NCBI RefSeq assembly: GCF_025244905.1
Contig: NZ_CP104285.1
Coordinates: 3,348,001-3,412,000 of the forward strand
Reading direction: 5' to 3'
From: Enterobacter mori
GTDB taxonomy: Bacteria; Pseudomonadota; Gammaproteobacteria; Enterobacterales; Enterobacteriaceae
Length of the DNA: 64,000 nt
A program made the translations under genes and the position numbers. The notes under the pieces are model-generated. The model had not been told where the DNA came from. It worked only from the letters and a program-made list of their open reading frames with translations, and ran no database searches. Shown here one piece after another: positions 21,831 to 30,498 of this stretch (position 1 is its first letter; each line of letters starts with the position of its first letter).

Positions 21831-22865
21831 TTATTTGCTGAATGCCGCCTGGAAGACGGCGACCAGCGCATCATTCTGCGACTGGGTCAGCGTGTGACCT
21901 TTCGGATCGATAAACTGCAGGCTACTGCGGTTATCGAGGTCACCTACCTGAATTTTGTAGTCACCAGAGGCAAGCTGCGGATCTTTCGCGCCCAGTTCCT
22001 GCCATGCGCTGTCAGACAACGGCTTGTAGGTTGCGGTCATGCTACCGGTTGAACGCGTGCTGTCGGTCACTTTCATGCCCACTTTTTCCAGCGTCGCTGG
22101 CAGACGCTGCCAGGTCTGGTTAAACGGTGCACGAACCACCAGCATTGGCAGGCCGGTATCATCCGCCGCGCTCTGCACGTCGAAGGACGAACCACTGCGG
22201 TTCTGCGCTGCGTTAGCGGCATCAGTCGCGTTCTTATCCAGACCCGCTGCAATGACGTTCAGCATTTCGGTGCTGTAACGCTGCATGGAGGCAGCATCAG
22301 CAACCGGTTTACCCGCCTGCTCCAGGTTTAACAGCTTAACGGTAACCGCCTGCTGATAACCCTGCGGCTTAACGGAGACTTGATAACGACCACGGTACTG
22401 CTGATCTTCATCCAGGCGGTTCCACTCGATCCAGTCCGTTGTTAACGTCTGGCTGGCATCATCGCGTTTATCAATCGTGTAGTTCTTCGACTGAATAACG
22501 CTGACAACCTGCGGCCACAGCGTGCTGTTGCGGCTGTTTTCAACCATCAGGGATGCCGTATCACCGGTAAACTGGGTACGCGCGCCGCTCACCAGCGCCA
22601 GAGGCTGAGCAGGTGGACGAATATCAAGCGCTTTACCGACAAGACCACTGCCGTTAGTGACGGGGATATTATAATCGCCGTTTTGAATCGGCAGGATCAT
22701 ACCAGCCGGTGCGTGAAGTTCAGCAAGCGGCGCCGCATCCAGATAGGATTCATCACCGCTCACCTGGCGCTTGTAGCGCGAGTCCGAACTACAGGCAGCG
22801 AGCAGCATAACAAGCGAAACACTCGCAACCTTCGCCAGGCGCGACTTCTGTACTGAATAAGCCAT
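21831..22865 (-). CDS. bamC: Outer-membrane assembly lipoprotein BamC
   Basis: Lipoprotein subunit of the BAM complex, which inserts beta-barrel proteins in the outer membrane. The lipobox is LLAACSS, placing the lipidated Cys at residue 25 as in E. coli. The unstructured N-terminal lasso that binds BamD ([18 protein letters not shown]) is conserved, followed by two helix-grip domains separated by a linker rich in Ala and Asn ([15 protein letters not shown]). 344 residues from the ATG at 22865. dapA ends 14 bp upstream on the same strand, so the two are co-transcribed. Confidence 0.95.
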   Translation of the reverse strand: MAYSVQKSRLAKVASVSLVMLLAACSSDSRYKRQVSGDESYLDAAPLAELHAPAGMILPIQNGDYNIPVTNGSGLVGKALDIRPPAQPLALVSGARTQFTGDTASLMVENSRNSTLWPQVVSVIQSKNYTIDKRDDASQTLTTDWIEWNRLDEDQQYRGRYQVSVKPQGYQQAVTVKLLNLEQAGKPVADAASMQRYSTEMLNVIAAGLDKNATDAANAAQNRSGSSFDVQSAADDTGLPMLVVRAPFNQTWQRLPATLEKVGMKVTDSTRSTGSMTATYKPLSDSAWQELGAKDPQLASGDYKIQVGDLDNRSSLQFIDPKGHTLTQSQNDALVAVFQAAFSK

Positions 22866-22881
22866 CAAATCTCCCTAAACT

Positions 22882-23760
22882 TTACAGCAAACCGGCATGC
22901 TTCAGCGCGCCAGCGACAATTTCACGACCGTGGTCGGTAATCGGTGTCATTGGCAGACGCAGCGTGTCGGATGCTACAAGTCCCAATTCCTTACACGCCC
23001 ATTTCACTGGGATCGGATTGGGTTCGACAAATAATTTATTGTGCAATGGCATCAGACGCTGATTAATCACGCGAGCTTCATCAAAATGACCGGCCGCGGC
23101 CAGTTTGCACATTTCCGCCATATCGCGGGCCGCAACGTTCGCCGTTACGGAGATCACGCCATGACCACCGAGCTGCATAAAGTCCAGCGCGGTCGCATCG
23201 TCGCCGCTCAACAGGATAAAGTCGTCTGAAACCAGCTCTTTGATCTGATGAACGCGGCTTAAGTTCCCTGTCGCCTCTTTAATCCCGATAATATTTTTTA
23301 CTTTCGAGAGACGGCCAACGGTTTCCGGCAGCATATCGCAACCGGTACGGGACGGCACATTATACAGAATTTGTGGCAAGTCAGTATGTTCTGCGATGGC
23401 TTTGAAATGCTGGAACAAGCCTTCCTGAGTTGGACGGTTGTAGTAAGGCGTGACGGTCAGACAGCCAACGATGCCGCTGTCGTTAAAACGTTGAGTCAGG
23501 CTGATAGCTTCTGCGGTTGCGTTAGCCCCTGTTCCTGCGATGACTGGGATACGTCCATCAGCCAGCTCCAGGGTCAGCATAACCACATCGCCGTGCTCTT
23601 CGTGGCTCAGCGTAGCAGATTCACCGGTAGTCCCTACCGAAACGATCGCCGAGGTTCCATTGGCGACATGGTAATCAATGAGCTTCTTCATGCTTGACCG
23701 GCAGACATTACCTTTTTCATCCATCGGTGTAACAAGCGCGACAATACTTCCCGTGAACAT
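22882..23760 (-). CDS. dapA: 4-hydroxy-tetrahydrodipicolinate synthase
   Basis: Condenses pyruvate with aspartate semialdehyde, the first committed step of lysine and diaminopimelate synthesis. 292 residues. The TIM-barrel aldolase family signature is clear: GTTGESATL near residue 43, YYNRPTQEG, and the Schiff-base Lys in IGIKEATGN (about residue 161). The lysine feedback site region is intact. The ATG at 23760 has a GAGGAT site. It is divergent from gcvR and is followed by bamC. Confidence 0.97.
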   Translation of the reverse strand: MFTGSIVALVTPMDEKGNVCRSSMKKLIDYHVANGTSAIVSVGTTGESATLSHEEHGDVVMLTLELADGRIPVIAGTGANATAEAISLTQRFNDSGIVGCLTVTPYYNRPTQEGLFQHFKAIAEHTDLPQILYNVPSRTGCDMLPETVGRLSKVKNIIGIKEATGNLSRVHQIKELVSDDFILLSGDDATALDFMQLGGHGVISVTANVAARDMAEMCKLAAAGHFDEARVINQRLMPLHNKLFVEPNPIPVKWACKELGLVASDTLRLPMTPITDHGREIVAGALKHAGLL

Positions 23761-23905
23761 GAGCCATCCTCTGTGCGAACAAGAGCCTCAATGTTACGTT
23801 TGGAACTGTAATAAAAGCAAGCGACCTGAGGCGCTCAGGCGGTTGTATGCATGTTTTTTTTATGCTTTCCTTAGGAAGACTTAACCAAGCAAAGGAAGAA
23901 CAGGT

Positions 23906-24475
23906 TTGACAACCTCATCACAACATTACCTGGTTATCACTGCGCTGGGTGCTGACAGGCCGGGTATCGTGAACACCATCACCCGCCACGTAAGCAGCTG
24001 CGGCTGTAATATCGAAGATAGCCGTCTCGCTATGCTTGGCGATGAGTTCACGTTTATTATGCTGCTTTCCGGCACATGGAACGCCATTACGTTGATTGAA
24101 TCAACCCTGCCGCTGAAGGGTGCCGAGCTGGATTTGCTGATAGTGATGAAGCGCACCACTGCGCGTCCGCGTCCGGCACTGCCTTCCACCGTCTGGGTAC
24201 AAGTTGAAGTGCCTGATTCACCGCATCTGATTGAGCGTTTTACGGCGCTTTTTGACAGCCATCAGATGAATATTGCCGAACTGGTTTCCCGTACGCAGCC
24301 AAGCGATGACCCTGCGCTTCCGGTGCTTTTTATTCAAATTACCGCGCACAGCCCTGCATCACAGGATGCGTCAAATATCGAGCAAGCGTTCAAAGCCCTC
24401 TGTACAGAATTAAACGCGCAGGGCAGTATAAGCGTCGTAAATTATTCGCAGCACGAACAGGATGGAGTTGAGTAA
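23906..24475 (+). CDS. gcvR: GcvR, regulator of the glycine cleavage system
   Basis: Represses glycine cleavage genes by binding GcvA in the absence of glycine. 189 residues with two ACT domains, the first starting VITALGADRPGIVNTITRHV and the second VEVPDSPHLIERFTALF. The start is TTG at 23906 with a GGAAG site; E. coli gcvR also begins with TTG as I recall it. The stop overlaps the bcp start as TAATG, suggesting coupled translation of the two. Confidence 0.94.
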   Translation: MTTSSQHYLVITALGADRPGIVNTITRHVSSCGCNIEDSRLAMLGDEFTFIMLLSGTWNAITLIESTLPLKGAELDLLIVMKRTTARPRPALPSTVWVQVEVPDSPHLIERFTALFDSHQMNIAELVSRTQPSDDPALPVLFIQITAHSPASQDASNIEQAFKALCTELNAQGSISVVNYSQHEQDGVE

Positions 24476-24945
24476 TGAATCCACTGAAAGCCGGTGACAT
24501 CGCACCGAAATTTAGCTTGCCGGATCAAGACGGCGAGCAAGTAAATTTGACCGACTTCCAGGGACAGCGTGTTCTGGTCTATTTCTACCCGAAAGCCATG
24601 ACGCCGGGCTGTACCGTACAGGCCTGCGGTTTACGCGACAACATGGATGAGTTGAAAAAAGTCGGTGTAGAAGTGTTGGGCATCAGCACTGACAAGCCAG
24701 AAAAGCTGTCACGATTTGCGGAAAAAGAGATCCTGAACTTCACGCTACTTTCCGATGAAGATCACCAGGTTTGCGAGCAGTTCGGCGTCTGGGGTGAGAA
24801 ATCGTTTATGGGTAAAACCTACGACGGTATTCACCGCATCAGCTTCCTGATTGACGCTGACGGTAAAGTTGAGCATGTGTTTGACGACTTCAAAACCAGC
24901 AACCACCATGACGTGGTGTTGAACTGGCTGAAACAAAGTGCCTGA
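24475..24945 (+). CDS. bcp: Thiol peroxidase Bcp (peroxiredoxin Q)
   Basis: Thioredoxin-dependent peroxiredoxin that reduces hydrogen peroxide and lipid hydroperoxides. 156 residues. The peroxidatic Cys is C46 in TPGCTVQAC, with the resolving Cys at C51 five residues on, the atypical 2-Cys pattern of E. coli Bcp. YFYPKAMTPGC is the family signature. It overlaps gcvR by one base. In E. coli K-12 the hyf operon follows; here a REP unit, a terminator and perM come next. Confidence 0.95.
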   Translation: MNPLKAGDIAPKFSLPDQDGEQVNLTDFQGQRVLVYFYPKAMTPGCTVQACGLRDNMDELKKVGVEVLGISTDKPEKLSRFAEKEILNFTLLSDEDHQVCEQFGVWGEKSFMGKTYDGIHRISFLIDADGKVEHVFDDFKTSNHHDVVLNWLKQSA

Positions 24946-24954
24946 AAGTGAGTG

Positions 24955-24990
24955 TCGGGTGGCGGCTTCGCCTTACCCGACCTACAAGGT
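24955..24990. repeat. Single REP unit after bcp
   Basis: GTCGGGTGGCGGC..GCCTTACCCGACCTACAA, one unit of the REP family in the position where K-12 carries the hyf operon. Confidence 0.75.
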
Positions 24991-24997
24991 AAATGCA

Positions 24998-25021
24998 AAA
25001 CGGCAACCCAGGTTGCCGTTT
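24998..25021 (+). terminator. Intrinsic terminator of gcvR-bcp
   Basis: AAACGGCAAC / GTTGCCGTTT stem with a CCAG loop followed by TTTCTAGTGTTTT, about 50 bp past the bcp stop. Confidence 0.75.
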
Positions 25022-25030
25022 CTAGTGTTT

Positions 25031-25073
25031 TCCCCCTCTCCCCGTGGGAGAGGGCCGGGGTGAGGGCATCAGC
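25031..25073. repeat. CCTC-rich palindromic repeat, half copy
   Basis: CCCCCTCTCCCCGTGGGAGAGGGCCGGGGTGAGGG: the right-hand half of the element found at 17204 and 59168. It lies between converging bcp and perM. Confidence 0.7.
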
Positions 25074-25085
25074 CCGCAAAAAAAC

Positions 25086-26150
25086 CTACTGCTCTTCCAC
25101 CGCTGGCACATCCGGCCACGCGTGCACGACCGCTTTAATCAGCGTTGCCAGCGGAATGGCAAAGAACACGCCCCAGAATCCCCACAGCCCGCCGAAAATC
25201 ACCACCGATAGAATAATCACCAGTGGATGCAGGTTCACCGCTTCCGAGAACAGCACCGGCACCAACAGGTTACCGTCCAGCCCCTGAATAATCAGGTATA
25301 CCGCAAAGCAGCTCCAAAACTCAGTGCCCAGACCAAACTGGAACAGCGCAACGCCCACCACCGGAATGGTCACCACAAACGCGCCGATGTAAGGGATCAG
25401 GACCGAGAATCCGACCAGCACCGCCAGCAGCAACGAGTAGTTCAGGCCGAAAATCAGGAAGCCAATCCAGGTCGCGACACCCACCACAATCATCTCCAGC
25501 ACCTTGCCGCGAATGTAGTTGGTGATCTGCTGGTTCATCTCCTGCCAGACCTGCCCTGCCAGACCACGGTTACGCGGTAGAATGCGCCTGACGGCGTTCA
25601 GCATCTGCTCTTTATCTTTTACCAGGAAGAAGACCATTAACGGCACGAGCACAAGGTAAACCGCCAGCGTCAGCAGGCCGACCAGCGAGGCCAGAGAGTA
25701 TTTCACCACCGAGTCGCCCATCGTCATGATGCGGGCGCGCATGTTTTCAGCCATCGCGTCAATAATCCCGGCATCCATCAGCGCGGGATAACGACGCGGC
25801 AGCGTGGCGGCGAAATCAGAGAGTTTATTCAACATGCCGGGCATATCACGGATCAGGTAAATCCCCTGCTGCCAGGCAACCGGCATCACCACAAAGGACA
25901 TCAGTAACAATATGCCGACAAACAGCACCAGTACGATGCTGGTCGCCCAGCGGCGGGAACAGCCGATATGTTCCAGACGCGCGGTGGGCCATTCCAGCAG
26001 ATACGCCAGCACAATCGCCACCAGCAGCGGCGCCAGCAGGCCGCTAAAGAAGAACAGGATGCCGAACCCGGCAACCAGAATGACCAGCAAAGCAATGGCT
26101 TCGGGGTCGCTAAACCGACGCCGATACCACTGCATTAACATTTCGAGCAT
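25086..26150 (-). CDS. perM: PerM (YfgO), AI-2E family membrane protein
   Basis: 354-residue inner-membrane protein of the AI-2E/PerM transporter superfamily, with about seven to eight membrane helices: a pair near residues 19-50, one at 70-90, and a C-terminal block with GFSVLIPYIGAFV and LVIILSVVIFGGLWGFWGVFFAIP, both family hallmarks. A soluble segment rich in Arg and Met separates the helix groups. Substrate unknown; a permease role is only presumed from the family. It converges with bcp and is divergent from bepA. Confidence 0.9.
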   Translation of the reverse strand: MLEMLMQWYRRRFSDPEAIALLVILVAGFGILFFFSGLLAPLLVAIVLAYLLEWPTARLEHIGCSRRWATSIVLVLFVGILLLMSFVVMPVAWQQGIYLIRDMPGMLNKLSDFAATLPRRYPALMDAGIIDAMAENMRARIMTMGDSVVKYSLASLVGLLTLAVYLVLVPLMVFFLVKDKEQMLNAVRRILPRNRGLAGQVWQEMNQQITNYIRGKVLEMIVVGVATWIGFLIFGLNYSLLLAVLVGFSVLIPYIGAFVVTIPVVGVALFQFGLGTEFWSCFAVYLIIQGLDGNLLVPVLFSEAVNLHPLVIILSVVIFGGLWGFWGVFFAIPLATLIKAVVHAWPDVPAVEEQ

Positions 26151-26371
26151 ACAACCCTTCCCTGAATCGAATGGCGGGAGTGAGACGGTGAATTGTATCT
26201 AACTGTCACAAAAAAGACTTTCGCTTTTTGTATCACTGTAACGATTCGCAAAAGCCTGATGAATTGGATTTTCTTCATGTCGCAACACGGCTACACTCGC
26301 AAGTCAGTGGAGATGAACGATATGCCGGTTCATCGGTCAAATTGACACATCCAAAATACAGGACAGTGGTT

Positions 26372-27835
26372 ATGTTCAGGCAGTTGAGAAAAACACTGGT
26401 TGCGACACTTATCGCCGCACTGACTGTCGGTCAGGCTGCACCCGCCTTCGCTGATTCGGCCGACTCGTTGCCGGACATGGGTACCACAGCAGGAAGCACG
26501 CTCTCCATCGGTCAGGAGATGCAGATGGGTGATTACTACGTTCGCCAGCTGCGCGGCAGCGCGCCGCTGATCAATGACCCGCTGTTGGTGCAGTACATCA
26601 ATGGTCTGGGCATGCGGCTGGTCGCGCACGCCGACTCGGTAAAAACCCCTTTCCACTTCTATTTAATCAATAACGACGAAATCAACGCCTTCGCCTTCTT
26701 TGGCGGTAACGTGGTGCTGCATTCGGCGTTATTCCGCTATTCCGATAACGAAAGCCAGCTGGCATCCGTTATGGCGCACGAAATTTCGCACGTTACCCAG
26801 CGTCATCTGGCGCGTGCGATGGAAGATCAGAAACGTAACGCCCCGCTGACCTGGGTTGGCGCGCTGGGCTCCATTCTGCTGGCGATGGCCAGCCCGCAGG
26901 CCGGGATGGCGGCACTGACCGGTACGCTGGCGGGAACGCGTCAGGGGATGATCAGCTTTACCCAGCAAAACGAACAGGAAGCGGACCGCATCGGGATTCA
27001 GGTGTTACAGCGTTCAGGCTTTGACCCGCAGGCCATGCCGAGCTTCCTCGAAAAACTGCTCGATCAGGCGCGTTACTCTTCACGCCCACCGGAAATCCTG
27101 CTGACGCACCCGTTACCTGAAAGCCGACTGTCGGACGCCCGTAACCGTGCCAACCAGATGCGTCCGGTTGTGGTGCAGTCCTCACAAGATTTCTACATGG
27201 CAAAGGTGAGAACGCTGGGGATGTACAATTCCGGGCGTAACCAGCTCACCAGCGATCTGCTGGATGCACTCTCCAAAGGCAACGTGCGGGAGAAAAACGC
27301 GGCTCAGTATGGTCAGGCGCTACAGGCGATGGAAGCCAGTAAGTATGATGAGGCACGTAAAGCGCTGCAGCCGCTGCTGGCCGCCGAGCCAAACAACCCG
27401 TGGTATCTCGACCTGGCAACCGATATCGATCTGGGGCAGAAAAAAGCCACCGACGCCATCAACCGCCTGAAAGGGGCAAAAGACGTTCGCACCAACCCGG
27501 TGTTGCAGCTTAACCTGGCGAACGCTTACTTACAGGGCGGTCAGCCTGCCGAAGCGGCGACCATTCTGAACCGCTACACCTTTAACAATAAAGACGATCA
27601 AAACGGTTGGGATCTGCTCGCTCAGGTTGAAGGCCAGCTCGGTAACCGCGATCAGGAGCTTGCGGCACGTGCCGAAGGCTTTGCGCTGGTCGGTCGTCTC
27701 GATCAAGCCATTTCTATGCTGAGCAGCGCCAGCTCGCAGGTCAAACTCGGCAGCCTGCAGCAGGCCCGCTACGATGCGCGCATCGATCAGCTGCGCGCTT
27801 TGCAGCAACGCTTCAAGCCGTACGAAAAGATGTAA
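26372..27835 (+). CDS. bepA: BepA, periplasmic metallochaperone/protease
   Basis: Helps assemble LptD in the outer membrane and degrades stalled or misfolded outer-membrane proteins. 487 residues from the ATG at 26372 ([10 protein letters not shown]), with a signal peptide ending AAPAFA near residue 27. The M48 zinc site HEISH is at 136-140, as in E. coli (His136, Glu137, His140), with the third ligand in the NEQEADRIG helix. Tetratricopeptide repeats fill the C-terminal half. A longer frame to 26228 is not supported. The arsC-like gene follows 15 bp later. Confidence 0.95.
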   Translation: MFRQLRKTLVATLIAALTVGQAAPAFADSADSLPDMGTTAGSTLSIGQEMQMGDYYVRQLRGSAPLINDPLLVQYINGLGMRLVAHADSVKTPFHFYLINNDEINAFAFFGGNVVLHSALFRYSDNESQLASVMAHEISHVTQRHLARAMEDQKRNAPLTWVGALGSILLAMASPQAGMAALTGTLAGTRQGMISFTQQNEQEADRIGIQVLQRSGFDPQAMPSFLEKLLDQARYSSRPPEILLTHPLPESRLSDARNRANQMRPVVVQSSQDFYMAKVRTLGMYNSGRNQLTSDLLDALSKGNVREKNAAQYGQALQAMEASKYDEARKALQPLLAAEPNNPWYLDLATDIDLGQKKATDAINRLKGAKDVRTNPVLQLNLANAYLQGGQPAEAATILNRYTFNNKDDQNGWDLLAQVEGQLGNRDQELAARAEGFALVGRLDQAISMLSSASSQVKLGSLQQARYDARIDQLRALQQRFKPYEKM

Positions 27836-27850
27836 TAAGGAAGAAAAAAC

Positions 27851-28207
27851 ATGACAGACGCGGTAAAAATCTACCATAACCCTCGCTGCTCCAAGAGCAG
27901 GGATATCCTCAACCTGTTGAAATCTAACGGTGTTGAACCAGAGGTGGTGCTGTATCTCGAAACGCCGCCGGATGCACAAACCCTTCGTCAGCTGCTGCAC
28001 ATGCTGGGAATGGGCAGCGCCAGAGAGCTGATGCGCCAGAAAGAAGATCTGTATAAGTCGCTCAATCTGGATGACTCACGTTTGTCAGAGGACCAGCTGG
28101 TGCAGGCGATGGTTGAGAATCCAAAGCTGATTGAACGCCCGATTGTGGTGGCAAACGGTAAGGCGCGCATTGGACGTCCGCCGGAAGACGTGCTCGAGAT
28201 CCTCTAG
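27851..28207 (+). CDS. yfgD: ArsC-family arsenate reductase-like protein (YfgD)
   Basis: 118-residue glutaredoxin-dependent arsenate reductase family protein. The active-site Cys is in YHNPRCSKSRDIL, and the RPIVVANGKARIGRPPE segment supplies the conserved Arg residues that bind oxyanion in ArsC. No arsR or arsB lies nearby, so an arsenic role is uncertain. It follows bepA by 15 bp with an AAGGAAG site and is probably co-transcribed. The stop codon overlaps the stop of the converging gene at 28204. Confidence 0.88.
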   Translation: MTDAVKIYHNPRCSKSRDILNLLKSNGVEPEVVLYLETPPDAQTLRQLLHMLGMGSARELMRQKEDLYKSLNLDDSRLSEDQLVQAMVENPKLIERPIVVANGKARIGRPPEDVLEIL

Positions 28208-29028
28208 TCCTTATGCCGCAGCGCTTCCAGAAAGGCCTGCGGCGTACTTTCCCCCAGTTTTTTCTGCGCTTTTCCCCGGTTGTAAAACTCACACAGCGCG
28301 ATCAGCACCGCGCTTGCGGGTTCATCATTCACGCGTGGAATAATATCGCGTAACGGCACCGCCACCTGAAGCGCATTGTGTTTATGTGGATGCGTTTTCA
28401 CAGCCACGTTCTGCGCGGTTAGCGTCACCTCAAAGCCAAAAGTCTCAATAGATTGTATATCAGCCGGGCAGGCCTCAAGCAGCGCCTGCGTCCAGGTATT
28501 CAGCATCTGAGGCGAGAGTCCCGCATAAAGCCGGGCATAGCACCAGCCGCTCACCGGTTCACGCGCCCAGAGCAGGTGTTGCTCCCCGCCATCGTCCATA
28601 TGCAGCGACAAAGGCAGATGATGCAGCGTCAGCGCGCGCGGCATAATGCCTACCTTCAGCGCCTTTTTCCCCTGCAACGGAGCCCCTTTTTGTTTTGCAG
28701 AGGCCGGTTTGAGGTAGCGATTCAATGTCGCCCGGGAAACGGGGATCCCCAGCACGCCGTTGACCATCTGCAGCAATTCATCTAACGGCGCGCCCAGGAC
28801 GTCACGCAGGGCATTCACCAGTGCGATCTGCTCTTGTCTCATCACTTTGTGTGTCATTTTCGGTGTCGTCTGGTTATCCGAAACCTGCTCGCGGTTACGC
28901 CAGCGCCTGACGGTCGTGACCGAGATCCCAAGCTCAACGGCCAGCTCTCTATCGCTTTTATCTGACTGCTGAAGGTAGCGACGGATACGCGGTGTGGTGG
29001 TGGCATTAGCGTGCAGTTTAATTTCCAT
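28204..29028 (-). CDS. Helix-turn-helix protein resembling a domesticated IS481-type transposase, putative regulator
   Basis: 274 residues. The N-terminus has a helix-turn-helix (DRELAVELGISVTTVRRWRNRE, split as DRELAVELGI and SVTTVRRWRN). The C-terminal part resembles an integrase-core domain: LHMDDGGEQHLLWA aligns with the first catalytic Asp region of IS481-type transposases, and EFYNRGKAQKKLGESTPQ with their usual YNxxRPHxxLG..TP ending. The second Asp (DNGxEFT in active enzymes) is replaced by TFGFEVT, and the third catalytic Glu region is missing, so it should not transpose. There are no terminal repeats. It is divergent from the EIIC operon, with 147 bp between, which suggests it regulates that operon. 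I do not recognise a named homologue. Confidence 0.65.
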   Translation of the reverse strand: MEIKLHANATTTPRIRRYLQQSDKSDRELAVELGISVTTVRRWRNREQVSDNQTTPKMTHKVMRQEQIALVNALRDVLGAPLDELLQMVNGVLGIPVSRATLNRYLKPASAKQKGAPLQGKKALKVGIMPRALTLHHLPLSLHMDDGGEQHLLWAREPVSGWCYARLYAGLSPQMLNTWTQALLEACPADIQSIETFGFEVTLTAQNVAVKTHPHKHNALQVAVPLRDIIPRVNDEPASAVLIALCEFYNRGKAQKKLGESTPQAFLEALRHKD

Positions 29029-29080
29029 CGCAACATTTCCGTTAACTAATCATATGAGATTTATATAACATCAGCGATTG

Positions 29081-29102
29081 CTTTGTGACCGATTTCACCT
29101 TT
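29081..29102 (+). promoter_or_regulatory. CRP site of the EIIC-glycosylasparaginase operon
   Basis: TGTGA-CCGATT-TCACC (29084-29099) matches the CRP core TGTGA-N6-TCACA at nine of ten bases. Its centre, 29091.5, lies 41.5 bp before the start predicted from the GATAAT -10 element at 29121-29126: the class II arrangement. This marks the operon as carbon-catabolite controlled. Confidence 0.75.
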
Positions 29103-29120
29103 CGCTCGCCGCGCTTCACT

Positions 29121-29126
29121 GATAAT
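29121..29126 (+). promoter_or_regulatory. Predicted -10 element of the EIIC operon
   Basis: GATAAT, preceded by T, at the distance from the CRP site that places transcription start at about 29133. There is no good -35, as usual for class II CRP promoters. Confidence 0.55.
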
Positions 29127-29175
29127 CCACAGACATAACATAAACAACGCCACTCAATCTTGTACGGAGTTCACA

Positions 29176-30495
29176 ATGAACAATGTTCTGGGATTTCTTG
29201 AAGCAAAACTGATGCCGCTGGCGGCCAAAACGGCCCAGCAGCGTCATCTCGGGGCCATTCGCGGTGCCTACGTGTCATTCATGCCGTTTATCATCGTCGG
29301 CTCTATTCTGCTGGTGATCTCCTCTTTCCCGAATCAAGCCTATCAGCAGTTTATGTCTCAGGCCTTTGGTGAGAGCTGGAGCGCCATTATTGAAATCCCG
29401 TTCAACGCGGTGTTCTCCACCATGTCGCTGTTCATCAGCTTCCTGGTCGCCTTCCGCCTGGCGGAACACTATGGCGAGGATCGTATCTCCTGCGGCATCC
29501 TGGCGCTGGTCGCCTTTCTCATCCTGACGCCCTTTGTCAAAGTGGCGGAAAACGGCAGTATTACCGTCATTCCGGTGGAGTGGATTGGCAGCAAAGGGCT
29601 GTTCGTGGCGATGATTGGTTCCCTGCTGTGGACAGAGCTGTTCTGCTGGCTGAAGCGCAAAAAACTGGTGATCAAAATGCCGGACGGCGTACCGCCAGCG
29701 GTGCAGGAGTCTTTTGCCGCGCTGATCCCGGCCCTGCTGGTGATGATTCTGGTGCTGGGTATCCGCATCGTCTTTGAAAACACCCACTACAACACCATCC
29801 ACCAGTTTATTTACGACGTGGTTGCCACGCCGGTGCGCCACTACGGCACCTCTTACTTTGGCGCGCTGATGACGGTGTTCAGCATCACCATTCTGTGGTC
29901 AGTGGGCATTAACTCCGGCTCGATGATCAACGGCATCATTCGACCGCTGTGGATGGAGAACCAGACCGACAACATCGCGGCGATTCAGGCAGGCACAACG
30001 CCGCCGCACATTATCACCGAACAGTTTTTTGACATGATCTGGATGGGCGGCGCGGGGGCCACGCTGTCGCTGGTGATTGCGATGCTGATTTTCGCCCGCA
30101 GTAAAAACATGCGCGAAGTGGCGCGCCTCGGCGCGGGCGCGTCGGTGTTCAACATCAACGAGCCGATTCTGTTTGGCCTGCCGGTGATCATGAACCCGAT
30201 CATGCTTATCCCGTTCAACCTGGTGCCGCTGGTGCTGGTTACCGTGCAGTATGCGGCGATGAAAATTGGTGCCGTGGCCGTCACCACCGGGGTGTTTATT
30301 CCCTGGACGCTGCCGCCGGTGATCAGCGGCTTTATCGTCACCGGGCACCTGAGCGGCAGCGTCATGCAGCTTCTCAACCTGCTGATTGGCGCCATGCTGT
30401 ATCTGCCTTTCATGCGTATCCTGGATAAACAGTACCGCGCGGCGGAAATAGCCAGCGTTACGCAAACCGACACCACCCTTGCAAAACAGGAGTAA
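29176..30495 (+). CDS. PTS EIIC permease, cellobiose/chitobiose (CelB) family, orphan
   Basis: 439-residue membrane permease of the lactose/cellobiose/diacetylchitobiose PTS family. About ten helices are visible. The conserved FNINEPILFGLPVIMNP signature has Asn328, Glu329 and Pro330, the Glu being the family's sugar-binding residue. No EIIA or EIIB domain is fused, and no such gene occurs in the window. It must borrow EIIA/EIIB from elsewhere (for example chitobiose components) or work without phosphorylation. It is first in an operon with a glycosylasparaginase (4 bp later) and an aminopeptidase, so the cargo is plausibly an amino-acid-linked GlcNAc. Substrate is inferred only from context. 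Confidence 0.88.
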   Translation: MNNVLGFLEAKLMPLAAKTAQQRHLGAIRGAYVSFMPFIIVGSILLVISSFPNQAYQQFMSQAFGESWSAIIEIPFNAVFSTMSLFISFLVAFRLAEHYGEDRISCGILALVAFLILTPFVKVAENGSITVIPVEWIGSKGLFVAMIGSLLWTELFCWLKRKKLVIKMPDGVPPAVQESFAALIPALLVMILVLGIRIVFENTHYNTIHQFIYDVVATPVRHYGTSYFGALMTVFSITILWSVGINSGSMINGIIRPLWMENQTDNIAAIQAGTTPPHIITEQFFDMIWMGGAGATLSLVIAMLIFARSKNMREVARLGAGASVFNINEPILFGLPVIMNPIMLIPFNLVPLVLVTVQYAAMKIGAVAVTTGVFIPWTLPPVISGFIVTGHLSGSVMQLLNLLIGAMLYLPFMRILDKQYRAAEIASVTQTDTTLAKQE

Positions 30496-30498
30496 AGC

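Noticed and set aside
26228..26371. 48-codon N-terminal extension of bepA
   Set aside because: The signal peptide starts at the ATG at 26372 and the extension has no similarity to the family; the same reasoning trimmed upp, aegA, yfgF, iolA and the inositol-binding protein.
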